Positions 41,920 through 50,144 of a stretch of DNA of 64,000 nt are shown here, in pieces. Each line of letters opens with the position of its first letter. Within the stretch, counting starts at the first letter, position 1. The stretch spans positions 20,751-84,750 of the forward strand of contig CAZZVQ010000007.1 in NCBI GenBank assembly GCA_964657565.1, given 5' to 3'. The notes under the pieces are model-generated. The model saw only the letters and a program-made list of their open reading frames with translations, was not told the DNA's origin and ran no database searches. Source of the stretch: JAVVHH01 sp964657565 (GTDB taxonomy: Bacteria; Pseudomonadota; Alphaproteobacteria; Acetobacterales; Acetobacteraceae). Position numbers and translations under genes: made by a program.

Positions 41920-43128
41920 CTAGGAAAGTTGCACCTGGGCAAGGGGTGCCCTGAACTCGGCCTGGAAGCCTGAAGCAACGTACCGGAGGCTGACACCGCC
42001 CGTACCCACGAGACCGACGCGGATAAGCTTGGAGCCGAAGCCTCCGCGGCTCGGCGTTGCGACCGGCGGACCGCCACCTTCAGTCCACCCTACCACCAAT
42101 GCTGGCCCGGCGTCACTCTCTTCGAGTCGCCAGCTGATCCGCACGCGACCCGCAGCGTTGGACAGCGCGCCATACTTGATGGCGTTCGTGGTCAGCTCGT
42201 GCAGGAGCAGCGACACCGACAGCGTCGCGCGCGGTCCCATGTCGACGTCCGGTCCCGACAGATCGAACCGCGCGATATCGGCCATGGCGGCGATGACGCT
42301 GGCGACGATGTCGCCGAGCTTGGCCGCCGCCCAGCGCTTTTGCAGCAGCACGTCGTGGGCCGCCGACAGCGCGTGCAGGCGCTGCACGAAGGCCTCCACC
42401 GGTTGCCGGTCGGCAACGCCGCGCAGGGTTTGCGTCGCGATGGCCTGGATGATGGCGAAGGTGTTCTTCAGGCGGTGGCTGAGTTCCTGGTTCAGGATTT
42501 CCTGCTGGGCCTCGGCGAGTTCCACCAGGCTGTTCCGCTTGGCATGCGCTTGCTGCTGCTCGGCGGCGAAGGCGTCGCGCTCGGCGAGGGCGCGGCGCAA
42601 TTCGAGCTGGCTCGAGACCTGCCGGCCGAGATTGGTCAGGCAGACGGCCTGCGCCGCGGTCAGTCCGCCGGGACGCGGCTTGGTGTCGATGATGCAGAGG
42701 CTGCCCAACACCTCCCCGGTGGCGGCGCGAAACGGCGCGCCGGCGTAGAACCGGATGTGCGGCGGTTGTGTCACCAGGGGGTTGTTCTTGGCGCGGTCGT
42801 CCTGGGTCAGGTCGGGGATGACGAGCAGGCCCGGCTCGATCAAGGCGTGGGCGCAGATGGAGCTGTCCAAGCCGGTTTCGACGACGTCGAAACAGAGCCG
42901 GGCCTTGAACCATTGCCGGTGGCCATCGACCAGGCTGACCAGGGCGATCGGTGCCTCGCAGATCAGCGACGCGAGTTGCACGATGTCGTCGAAGCCGGGC
43001 TCGCTCGGCGTGTCGAGGATGTCGTACCGCGCCAGGGCGGCCAGGCGGTCGGCATCGTAGGTGTAGTCCGGGGGCTGCACAGTAAGGCTCTGGCCTCGTT
43101 GGATGGTCGACGGGTGGGACTCAGCCAT
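41920..43128 (-). CDS. HWE/HisKA_2-family sensor histidine kinase with GAF domain
   Basis: A 402-residue cytosolic kinase. Residues about 30-175 form a GAF domain (YDILDTPSEPGFDDIVQLAS, SLVDGHRQWFKAR, GSLCIIDTKPRP), a short helical linker follows, and then the dimerisation/phosphoacceptor segment ILNQELSHRLKNTFAIIQAI (His near 218) and an ATPase domain with LLLHELTTNAIKYGAL and GGGFGSKLI-like lid GFGSKLIR. The GAF part often binds small molecules or bilins; the signal is unknown. It overlaps the aldolase stop by 8 nt. Confidence 0.88.
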   Translation of the reverse strand: MAESHPSTIQRGQSLTVQPPDYTYDADRLAALARYDILDTPSEPGFDDIVQLASLICEAPIALVSLVDGHRQWFKARLCFDVVETGLDSSICAHALIEPGLLVIPDLTQDDRAKNNPLVTQPPHIRFYAGAPFRAATGEVLGSLCIIDTKPRPGGLTAAQAVCLTNLGRQVSSQLELRRALAERDAFAAEQQQAHAKRNSLVELAEAQQEILNQELSHRLKNTFAIIQAIATQTLRGVADRQPVEAFVQRLHALSAAHDVLLQKRWAAAKLGDIVASVIAAMADIARFDLSGPDVDMGPRATLSVSLLLHELTTNAIKYGALSNAAGRVRISWRLEESDAGPALVVGWTEGGGPPVATPSRGGFGSKLIRVGLVGTGGVSLRYVASGFQAEFRAPLAQVQLS

Positions 43129-43771
43129 CGGCTTGCAGGCCGTAGCTGGCGAAGCCGCGCATGGTCGCGGCGATCTCGGCGTCGGAGAGGATCACGGGGG
43201 CGCCGAGCTGCAGCGCCAGGCAGTATTGCTTGGCGAGGGTTTCGAGTTCGACGGCCAGCCACATCGCCTTGGCCAGAGTGGGGCCGGTGACGATCATGCC
43301 GTGGTTGGCGAGCAGGCAGGCGTTGCGGTCCTCGAGGGCATCAAGGGCGTGGGCGGCGAGTTCGGCGGTGCCGTAGAGGGCGTAGGGGGCGCAGCGGATG
43401 GTGGCGCCGCCGAACGCTGCGATCATGTAGTGGACCGCGGGGATCTCGCGGCGGAGGATCGCCAGGGTGGTGCAGTAGGTGGCATGGGTGTGGACGACGG
43501 CCGATGCGTCGGGGCGGGCGCGGAGGATGTCGCGGTGGAAGCGCCATTCGGTCGAGGGCTTGAGCGGGCCGCGCCAGGCACCGTCGCCGTCTAGCGGCAT
43601 GGCGGCGATCTGGTCCGGCTGCATCGCGTCGTAGGGGGTTGCGGAGGGGGTGATGAGCATGGTGGCGCCGAAGCGGGCGGAGATGTTACCGGAGGTGCCC
43701 TGGTTGATGCCGAGGGCGTTCATCGCCCGCGCCTGCGCGACGATGTCGCGCCGTAGGGTGGCTTCGTCCAT
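43121..43771 (-). CDS. Class II aldolase/adducin family protein (fuculose-phosphate aldolase-like)
   Basis: A 216-residue class II aldolase. The zinc ligands are in VVHTHATYCTTLA (H-x-H) and LANHGMIVTGPTL, with NQGTSGNISARFG the substrate/phosphate segment. It is likely to cleave or form C-C bonds of hydroxy-aldehyde phosphates such as fuculose 1-phosphate, methylthioribulose or 4-hydroxy-3-prenylphenol type compounds; specificity is open. ATG 43771 has a poor ribosome site; longer starts are unsupported. It overlaps the start of the kinase gene. Confidence 0.85.
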   Translation of the reverse strand: MDEATLRRDIVAQARAMNALGINQGTSGNISARFGATMLITPSATPYDAMQPDQIAAMPLDGDGAWRGPLKPSTEWRFHRDILRARPDASAVVHTHATYCTTLAILRREIPAVHYMIAAFGGATIRCAPYALYGTAELAAHALDALEDRNACLLANHGMIVTGPTLAKAMWLAVELETLAKQYCLALQLGAPVILSDAEIAATMRGFASYGLQADG

Positions 43772-43810
43772 GCGCCCGCTCCTGCTCCGAGTGGCGCATG
43801 TAGAGCAGAA

Positions 43811-44767
43811 GTGGCGCGCCGGTCGACTCGGGAGCCGGGTTTGACGCGCGTCCTCGTGGTCGGGGGGACCGGCACGATCGGGCGGGCGACAATGCGGGCC
43901 TTGGCGGCCACCGGGCACGAGGCGGTGTGCTTCGGGCGACGCGGGCCGGCGGGGGCGGCGTTCCGGGCCGGGGATGTGACCCGGGCGGAGTCAGTGGCCG
44001 CCGATGGGTTCCGGGGCGAGCGGTTCGACGCCGTGCTCTCCTGCCTGGCGTCGCGCACGGGCGCGCCGGCGGATGCGTGGGCCATCGACCATGGCGCCAA
44101 TCGCGCGGTGCTGGCGGCGGCGGGGCAGGCGGGGGTCGGGCACTTCGTCCTGCTCTCGGCCATTTGCGTGCAGAAGCCGGTGCTGGCGTTCCAGCACGCG
44201 AAGTTGGCGTTCGAGGCGGCGCTGGCCGGGTCGGGGATGCGGTACTCGATCGTGCGGCCGACGGCGTATTTCAAATCGCTGTCGGGGCAGTTGGGGCGGC
44301 TGCGGCGGGGCAAGCCGTTCCTGCTGTTCGGCGATGGGCGGCAGACGTCGTGCAAGCCGATCAGCGACGACGATCTGGCGCGGTATCTGGTCGGCTGCCT
44401 CGACGATGCCGCGTGCTGGAACCGGGTGCTGCCGATCGGGGGGCCGGGACCGGCGATCACGCCGCGCGAGCAAGGCGAACGGCTGTTCGCGCTGCTGGGA
44501 CAGACACCACGGTTCCGCTCGGTGCCGGTGCGGCTGCTGGACGCGATCGTGGGCGTGCTGGGGGCGGTTGGGCTGCGGGAGAAGGCGGAACTGGCGCGGA
44601 TCGGGCGGTATTACGCGACGGAGTCGATGTTGGCGTGGGATGCGCGGTCGGGGCGGTATTCGGCGGAGGCGACGCCGTCCTTTGGGCAGGAGACGCTGTT
44701 CGACTTCTATGCCCGCCTGGTCGCCGGGACGGTAACCGTCGACCGCGGCGAGCACGCCGTCTTCTGA
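43811..44767 (+). CDS. bciA: 3,8-divinyl (proto)chlorophyllide 8-vinyl reductase, BciA type
   Basis: A 318-residue NAD(P)-binding protein. The Rossmann loop is RVLVVGGTGTIGRATMRAL, and IGRYYATESMLAWDARSGRY, ATPSFGQETLFDFYARL and RGEHAVF are the diagnostic C-terminal motifs of BciA-type 8-vinyl reductases of bacteriochlorophyll synthesis. It would reduce the C8 vinyl of divinyl chlorophyllide to ethyl with NADPH. GTG 43811 is used; TTG 43841 (LTRVLVVGG) is a second choice. No other photosynthesis gene is nearby. It ends directly against the convergent binding-protein gene. Confidence 0.85.
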   Translation: MARRSTREPGLTRVLVVGGTGTIGRATMRALAATGHEAVCFGRRGPAGAAFRAGDVTRAESVAADGFRGERFDAVLSCLASRTGAPADAWAIDHGANRAVLAAAGQAGVGHFVLLSAICVQKPVLAFQHAKLAFEAALAGSGMRYSIVRPTAYFKSLSGQLGRLRRGKPFLLFGDGRQTSCKPISDDDLARYLVGCLDDAACWNRVLPIGGPGPAITPREQGERLFALLGQTPRFRSVPVRLLDAIVGVLGAVGLREKAELARIGRYYATESMLAWDARSGRYSAEATPSFGQETLFDFYARLVAGTVTVDRGEHAVF

Positions 44768-46342
44768 TCAGCTCTTGGTCACGTTCCAGAACAGCGGCGG
44801 CCCGTCGAGCACGCCGCCGATGTTGTTCTGATACGCAGTCGAGACGAAATACTGGCCCAACGGCACGTAAGGGAGGTCGATCAGCGCCTGCTCCTGCAGC
44901 TGGACGGCGACCGCCTTCTGCGCCTCGACGCTCGGCGCATCGAGCCATTGTTGGCGCAGCGCCTCGATCTTCTCGCTCTTGGGCCAGCCGAACATGCCGG
45001 CCTCGCCGGTCGCGCGGAGGAACGAGTTGCCGAGCGGGTTGGCCTGGTCGAGGCCGGACCAGAACGTGCCCATGACGTTCCAGCCGCCCTGGGCGATCGG
45101 CTCCTTGCGGGCGCGGCGCTGGACGACGGTGCCCCAGTCGAGCACCTGGTAATCCACGTTGAACCCGGCGCGCGCGAGCATGTCGGCCGAGACGTCCCCC
45201 AGCGCCTTGAGGTTGGCGAGGTCCGACGCGCCCATCAGCACCACCTTCTCGCCCTTGTAGCCGGCGTCGGCCAGCGCCCGCTTGGCGCCGGCGTAATCCC
45301 GCTTCTTGGTGAAGGCGTCGAGCCCGGCGTCGCTGGCCATCGGCAGGCCCGGGCAGAAATAGCCGGCGGGCGTGTGGCGCAGTTTCGGGTCCTCGCCGGT
45401 GACGGCGATCATGTAGTCGTTCTGATCGACCACCTGGAGCAGGACGCGGCGGATGGCCGGGTTGTCGAACGGCGGGACGAGCTGGTTCATCCGCAGCGTG
45501 CCGATATAGCCGGTCGGGTCGGCGATCTGCGATTTCATGTTCTTGAGCAGCGGCATCATGTCGGCGGGGACGATCTCCCACCAATCCATCTCCTTGCTCT
45601 GCATGGCCGCCGCCGCGGTGGCGGTGTCGGGCATCGGGTGCCATTCGACCCGGTCGAGCGAGACCCGCTTGGGGCCGGACGACCATTGCGGCGTGCCGCC
45701 CTCGCGGGGCACGTAGTCGGCGAATTTCTCGTAGACGATGAGGCTGCCGACCATGCGCTCGTTGGCCACGAAGCGGAACGGGCCGCTGCCGACCATCTCG
45801 GTCACCTGGGTGAACGCGTCGATATTGGCGAGGCGCTCGGGCATCATGACGCAGAGATTGCTGCCGACCTTGCCGAGCATGTCGGGCAGGAGGGCGAACG
45901 GCTTCTTGAGCTTGAACACGATGGTCTTGTCGTCGGCGGCGGACAACTCGTCGGTGTAGGCCAGGACGGTTTGCCCCGCCGTGTCGCGCTTGCCCCATCG
46001 CTTGATGCTGGCGACGCAATCGCGGGCCAGGACCGGGGTGCCGTCGTGGAATTTGAGACCCGGGCGCAGCGTCATGCGCCACTCCTTGCCGTCGTTCTCG
46101 ACGGTGTGGCCGGCGACCATCTGCGGCTGGGCGGCATAGGCGTTGTCGGTGCCGTAGAGGGTGTCGAACACCATCAGGCCGTGGTTGCGGGTGACGTAGG
46201 CGGTGGTCCAGATTGGGTCGAGGACGGTGAGGTCGGATTGCGGGATGAATTTCATCACGCTGGTACCGGCGGCACGGGCGAGCGATGGCGCGGCAAGAGC
46301 GGCGGCGCCGGATGCGGCGAGCAGGCTGCGACGGGTCAGCAT
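44768..46342 (-). CDS. ABC transporter substrate-binding protein, family 5 (peptide type)
   Basis: A 524-residue periplasmic binding protein of the DppA/OppA class. The signal peptide MLTRRSLLAASGAAALAAPS is Tat-like (RRS). Conserved segments are FIPQSDLTVLDPIWTTAYVT, LRPGLKFHDGTPVLARDCVA and PPFDNPAIRRVLLQVVDQND. ATG 46342 starts at the signal. No permease or ATPase gene is linked. The C-terminal GVLDGPPLFWNVTKS matches the other family 5 proteins in this window. It is convergent with bciA, with adjacent stops. Confidence 0.88.
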   Translation of the reverse strand: MLTRRSLLAASGAAALAAPSLARAAGTSVMKFIPQSDLTVLDPIWTTAYVTRNHGLMVFDTLYGTDNAYAAQPQMVAGHTVENDGKEWRMTLRPGLKFHDGTPVLARDCVASIKRWGKRDTAGQTVLAYTDELSAADDKTIVFKLKKPFALLPDMLGKVGSNLCVMMPERLANIDAFTQVTEMVGSGPFRFVANERMVGSLIVYEKFADYVPREGGTPQWSSGPKRVSLDRVEWHPMPDTATAAAAMQSKEMDWWEIVPADMMPLLKNMKSQIADPTGYIGTLRMNQLVPPFDNPAIRRVLLQVVDQNDYMIAVTGEDPKLRHTPAGYFCPGLPMASDAGLDAFTKKRDYAGAKRALADAGYKGEKVVLMGASDLANLKALGDVSADMLARAGFNVDYQVLDWGTVVQRRARKEPIAQGGWNVMGTFWSGLDQANPLGNSFLRATGEAGMFGWPKSEKIEALRQQWLDAPSVEAQKAVAVQLQEQALIDLPYVPLGQYFVSTAYQNNIGGVLDGPPLFWNVTKS

Positions 46343-46432
46343 GGCAGGTCTCCGGAAGCTGGGGCCGGAATTAGGCCCTGCGATGCTGCGGCGCACAAGG
46401 GGTGGGACGCCCTCATCCACCCCGCTCTCCGG

Positions 46433-46633
46433 CTATTTGGGGGGTGGGGCGTTGCGGGCTTCGGCCATGCCCTCGTGGTCCGGCGGGGAGCCGGCTTCGT
46501 TGTCGGTGCCGAGCATGGCGGCGCCGGGGTCGAAATCCTCGCGCTTGCTGCCAGCGCGCTTCTTGGCTTCGGTGATGTCGCGCTTGAGTTGGGCGCCGTC
46601 GGCGGCGACGGGTCTGGCGGAAGGGTCGGTCAT
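46433..46633 (-). CDS. Small hypothetical protein, 66 aa
   Basis: A hydrophilic acidic protein with no signal or membrane segment: MTDPSARPVAADGAQLKRDI at the start, a coil-prone LKRDITEAKKRAGSK and a Pro/Asp tail. I do not recognise it. It lies 12 nt after the SDR stop on the same strand, with GGAGAC about 6 nt before the ATG, so it is probably translated. Confidence 0.55.
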   Translation of the reverse strand: MTDPSARPVAADGAQLKRDITEAKKRAGSKREDFDPGAAMLGTDNEAGSPPDHEGMAEARNAPPPK

Positions 46634-46645
46634 CTTGTCTCCTGT

Positions 46646-47476
46646 TTACCGGTTGTCCATGAAGCGCTTGGCGGCGTCGGCGTGGTCGGGGTGCCAGCGG
46701 GACAGGGGTGGGCGGTTCTCGACGATGTCGCCGGCGGCCCAGAGGATGCGGCGCTCGTCGAGCGCGCGCGGGACGTCGTTGTCGGGGCAGAGGATGTAGA
46801 AATCGCCGGCCTCGAGGCGCTCGAGCATGAAGTCGATGGTCTGCTCGGGGGTCCAGGCGGCGTCCGGCTTCTCGGTGCGGCCGTTGGCCGTGAGGGGCGT
46901 AAAGACGAAGCCGGGGATCAGCAAGTGGGCGGTGACGCGACAGCCCTCGGTGGTGCGCAGCGTGTGCTGCAGGGCTTCGGTGAAGGCTTTCACGCCGGCC
47001 TTGGCGACGTTGTAGGCGGGGTCGCCGGGCGGGGTGGTGATGCCTTGCTTGGAGCCGGTGTTGATGATGAGGCCCGGTCGGCCCTGCTTGATCCCGGCGG
47101 CGATCATGCCGGGGGCGAAGATCTGGGAGCCGTGGATGACGCCCCAGAGATTGGTCTCGATGATGCGGGACCAGGCGTCGGCGGGGCCGAACATGTCGCT
47201 GCCGGGCTGGATGGCGGCGTTGTTCATCAGCACGTCGACCCGGCCGAAGCGGTCGAGCACGGCCGCTCGCAGCGCCTCCAGGTCGGCGGGGCGGCGGACG
47301 TCGGTGGGGTGGGTCATCATCCCGGGCGGCGCCTGGTCGAGACTGGGTCCGGGACGGTCGGCGATGCAGACTTGCAGGCCGAGGCGGGCGAAGGCGGTGG
47401 CGGCGGCCATGCCGATGCCGGAGGCGCCGCCGGTGACGATGGCGACGGCGCCGGGCTTGAGGACGGGATGAGGCAT
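46646..47476 (-). CDS. Short-chain dehydrogenase/reductase (SDR)
   Basis: A 276-residue SDR. The cofactor loop is VAIVTGGASGIGMAAATAFA, the motif MNNAAIQPGSDM is the NNAG-type, and the catalytic Ser/Tyr/Lys fit INTGSKQGITTPPGDPAYNVAK (Y-N-V-A-K). Substrate unknown. ATG 47476 starts eight residues before the loop, as usual; a GTG at 47518 is possible. The methyltransferase gene starts about 50 nt away in the opposite direction. Confidence 0.85.
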   Translation of the reverse strand: MPHPVLKPGAVAIVTGGASGIGMAAATAFARLGLQVCIADRPGPSLDQAPPGMMTHPTDVRRPADLEALRAAVLDRFGRVDVLMNNAAIQPGSDMFGPADAWSRIIETNLWGVIHGSQIFAPGMIAAGIKQGRPGLIINTGSKQGITTPPGDPAYNVAKAGVKAFTEALQHTLRTTEGCRVTAHLLIPGFVFTPLTANGRTEKPDAAWTPEQTIDFMLERLEAGDFYILCPDNDVPRALDERRILWAAGDIVENRPPLSRWHPDHADAAKRFMDNR

Positions 47477-47532
47477 GTCCCGATAAGTCCGTGGGGGCTC
47501 GTGGGTTGCGGCGATCACCTCATATGTATGGG

Positions 47533-48165
47533 ATGAGCGAAATCACCGACCTCCCCGAGTTGCCGCAGCAGGCGTTCGACAAGGCGGATCCATCGCCGGA
47601 TACGCTGTTCTATGCGGAACCGCGGCTGGTGACGCATATCGACGCGGGCGCGATCGCGGCGGTGACGGCGCTGTATCGCGAGGTGTTGCCGGCGGGTGGG
47701 GCGATCCTGGATTTGATGAGCAGTTGGGTGAGCCATTTGCCGGCGGATGTGGCGTATGCGGCGGTGACCGGGCACGGGATGAACGCGGCGGAGTTGGCGG
47801 CCAATCCGCGGCTGACGGCGCGGTTGGTGCGGGATTTGAATGCCGAGCCGGTGTTGCCGTGGGCGGACGGCTCGTTCGACGGGGCGTGTTTGTGCGTGTC
47901 GGTGCAGTATCTGCAGCGACCGGTGACGGTGTTTGCGGAGGTGCGGCGGGTGCTGCGGGCGGGGGCGCCGTTCGTGGTGACGTTCTCGAACCGGTGTTTT
48001 CCGACCAAGGCGGTGGCGATCTGGCAGGCGCTGGAGGGCGAGGAGCAGCAGGATCTGGTGGCGCTCTATATGCAGCGGGCCGGGTTTGGCGCGATCGATG
48101 TGAGCGAGGTCATTCCGGAGGAGGGGGATCCGCTGTGGGCGGTGATCGGGCGAGTGGAGCGGTGA
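47533..48165 (+). CDS. SAM-dependent methyltransferase (class I-like)
   Basis: A 210-residue protein with a Rossmann-like methyltransferase fold: AILDLMSSWVSHLPADV where the SAM loop is expected, ELAANPRLTARLVRDLNAEP, the acidic EPVLPWADGSFDGACLCVSV and RVLRAGAPFVVTFSNRCF. The usual GxGxG loop is not intact. The start is one of three ATGs (47524 or 47533 most likely). It is divergent from the SDR gene. The substrate is unknown. Confidence 0.75.
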   Translation: MSEITDLPELPQQAFDKADPSPDTLFYAEPRLVTHIDAGAIAAVTALYREVLPAGGAILDLMSSWVSHLPADVAYAAVTGHGMNAAELAANPRLTARLVRDLNAEPVLPWADGSFDGACLCVSVQYLQRPVTVFAEVRRVLRAGAPFVVTFSNRCFPTKAVAIWQALEGEEQQDLVALYMQRAGFGAIDVSEVIPEEGDPLWAVIGRVER

Positions 48166-48283
48166 CGTCGTTCACTGGGCAGAGAAGCCGGCGCCCCCCC
48201 CCGGAGACGAGCCCGCTCGATCTCGGGCTGTTACCGCCCGGTGCCGCCCTGATCGCGCGCGATTGCGACCTCCGTTCAACAAG

Positions 48284-48312
48284 TTGACGGTGCCGTCACC
48301 ACACAGGATGAT
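48284..48312 (+). promoter_or_regulatory. Possible promoter of the GntR regulator gene
   Basis: TTGACG at 48284-48289 and GATGAT at 48307-48312 with a 17-nt spacer, ending 11 nt before the regulator start codon. If real, the transcript would have almost no leader. Confidence 0.3.
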
Positions 48313-48323
48313 ATGAGCGGGGT

Positions 48324-49058
48324 ATGCACATTGCCCGAGGGCCAGACTTGAGCAGCACTCCATCGATCGCGCAGGTAAAAGGCCACAGTGCCTACGAACA
48401 GTTGAAGCAGCGCATCGTCAAGCATGAGCTGGCGCCCGGGCAGTTGCTGCACGAGCTCGAACTGATGGACACGGTGGGTTTCGGCCGCACCCCGATCCGC
48501 GAAGCCATCCAGCGGCTTGCAGCCGAGAAATTGGTCGTCGCGCGGCCACGGCAGACCGCCTTCGTCGCCCCTATTCTCGCAAGCGACATGTCCGAGCTGG
48601 TGGAAATGCGCTTGATTCTTGAATGTCCGGCCGCCCGCCTGGCGGCGACGCGCGGCACCGCGCGCGGCCGGGCGAAACTGCGCGAGGCCGGCGAAGCGTT
48701 CCGGGCGCACGTCAAAGCGATGGACATCGAAGGCTCGCTTGCCGCAGACGCAGCGATTCACACCATGATTGCAGTGATGGCCTGCAACTCCCTGCTGGCC
48801 GAGAATTCCGAGCGGCTTGCGGCCCTGAGTCACCGGGTCTTCTGGGCGTCGATCGAGCGGGCGGTTCGGGAAGACACGTTCGCCGGCTGCCACGACGCCT
48901 TGATCGCCGCGATTTCCAGCGGTGATCCCGACGCGGCTGGCCAGGCGGCCGAAACGCATGTCGGGCTGTTCCAAGCCCGACTGAGCCGCCTGCTGCTGGA
49001 CGGACTGGGCCGTGTCGGGGACCTTACGGGGCCTGGGAACCCGGCCGCCGCGGCCTGA
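48324..49058 (+). CDS. GntR family transcriptional regulator (FadR/VanR-like)
   Basis: A 244-residue regulator. The N-terminal winged helix-turn-helix is AYEQLKQRIVKHELAPGQLL then GRTPIREAIQRLAAEKLVVA (about 24-75), and the C-terminal all-helical FCD ligand domain holds MRLILECPAARLAA and the metal-ligand-like DAAIHTMIAVMACN and CHDALIAAI. The FCD type usually binds carboxylate ligands. The gene stands at the far end of the TRAP/CoA-transferase operon and is convergent with dctP, so it likely controls that operon. Confidence 0.88.
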   Translation: MHIARGPDLSSTPSIAQVKGHSAYEQLKQRIVKHELAPGQLLHELELMDTVGFGRTPIREAIQRLAAEKLVVARPRQTAFVAPILASDMSELVEMRLILECPAARLAATRGTARGRAKLREAGEAFRAHVKAMDIEGSLAADAAIHTMIAVMACNSLLAENSERLAALSHRVFWASIERAVREDTFAGCHDALIAAISSGDPDAAGQAAETHVGLFQARLSRLLLDGLGRVGDLTGPGNPAAAA

Positions 49059-49091
49059 CCGCGTCACGCCGGCCACCCGCCCGGCCGAGCT

Positions 49092-50114
49092 TTAGCTGAC
49101 CGGCCCGGCATACCGCTCCAGCAAGCCCCAGAGTTCTGGTCCGAAGCGCTTCTTCCAATCCGCGTAGAACCCTGCCGATTGCAGCTTGGCGCGGAACGGC
49201 GCCTGGTCGATCTCGATCACCGCCATACCCTTGGCCGCCAATTCTTTGGCGAGCGATGCCTCGACCCGGGCGACGTCCTCCCGATGATCCAACGCCGATC
49301 GATCGAGATGCTTGCTGATTACAGCCCGCACGTCGTCCGGTAACTCCTCCCATCCGCGGCGGTTGGCGAGCGACCACCAGCCATCCCACATATGCCGCGA
49401 TAACGAGATGTATTTCTGCACTTCGTACAGCTTGGCAAAGTAGAAGGTGGTGAGCGGCAGCTCCGTCCCGTCGACGATCCTCGTCTGCAGTGCGGTGTAG
49501 GTCTCGTTCATGTTGACCGTGGTCGGGCCGGCATCGAAGGCACGGAACAGCGAGGTCCAGAGCGCCCCGGGCGGAACGCGCACCTTGAAGCCTTTCAGGT
49601 CCTCCGGCGTGCGGATCGGGCGGTTGGATGATGTCAGCTCCTTGAAGCTCAAATCCCAAATCCGCGTTTGGGCGAACAGTCCGGCTTTCGCGATATCGGC
49701 CCGCAGCCGGGTTCCGAGATCTCCGTCCATGCCGGCCCAGATCGCATCATAGGACGGCCATGCGAACCCCACGCCGATGATGGCGCAGGCCGGTACGAGC
49801 GTCGAAAGGATCACGCTCGACAGCGTCATCATCTCCAACGCGCCGGAGCGAAGCTGGCTCAGCATGTCGGTATCGGAGCCGAGCTGGTTGTCCGGGAACA
49901 GATCGATCGCGACCGCGCCGTCGGTCTCCTGCTTGATGCGGGCGGCCGCTTCCGAAAGCCGGATGTTCAATGGGTTGGTGGACGCGACGTTGGTCGCGTA
50001 TTTCAGCGAATATTTGGGTTGGGCGCGTAGCGTGACCGGCGCCGCGAGCCCGAGCGCCAGGCCGGTTCCGAGTGCCGCGCGCCGGGTGAGCCGTATCGGC
50101 AGTAGCTGTTGCAT
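49092..50114 (-). CDS. dctP: TRAP transporter solute-binding protein DctP
   Basis: A 340-residue periplasmic binding protein of the DctP family. The signal peptide MQQLLPIRLTRRAALGTGLA carries an RR pair (Tat-like); the mature start KYSLKYATNVASTNPLNIRL is the family N-terminus. The family Arg lies in LKGFKVRVPPGAL, where it pairs with a ligand carboxylate. It binds a mono- or dicarboxylate for the DctQM membrane protein encoded at the head of the same run of genes. It is the last gene of the operon and is convergent with the GntR gene. Confidence 0.9.
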   Translation of the reverse strand: MQQLLPIRLTRRAALGTGLALGLAAPVTLRAQPKYSLKYATNVASTNPLNIRLSEAAARIKQETDGAVAIDLFPDNQLGSDTDMLSQLRSGALEMMTLSSVILSTLVPACAIIGVGFAWPSYDAIWAGMDGDLGTRLRADIAKAGLFAQTRIWDLSFKELTSSNRPIRTPEDLKGFKVRVPPGALWTSLFRAFDAGPTTVNMNETYTALQTRIVDGTELPLTTFYFAKLYEVQKYISLSRHMWDGWWSLANRRGWEELPDDVRAVISKHLDRSALDHREDVARVEASLAKELAAKGMAVIEIDQAPFRAKLQSAGFYADWKKRFGPELWGLLERYAGPVS

Positions 50115-50144
50115 GGACTGATCGCCTCCCTTTATCTCCGCCCC

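Noticed and set aside
44948..47536. An 862-codon open frame on the + strand
   Set aside because: It is antisense to the family 5 binding protein and two further genes, its product is a low-complexity Gly/Asp/Val/His mix, and there is no recognisable domain; long antisense frames are expected in very GC-rich DNA.
48194..48202. A run of nine Cs before the GntR gene
   Set aside because: A homopolymer in non-coding DNA can be phase-variable or a sequencing artefact; nothing connects it with expression control.
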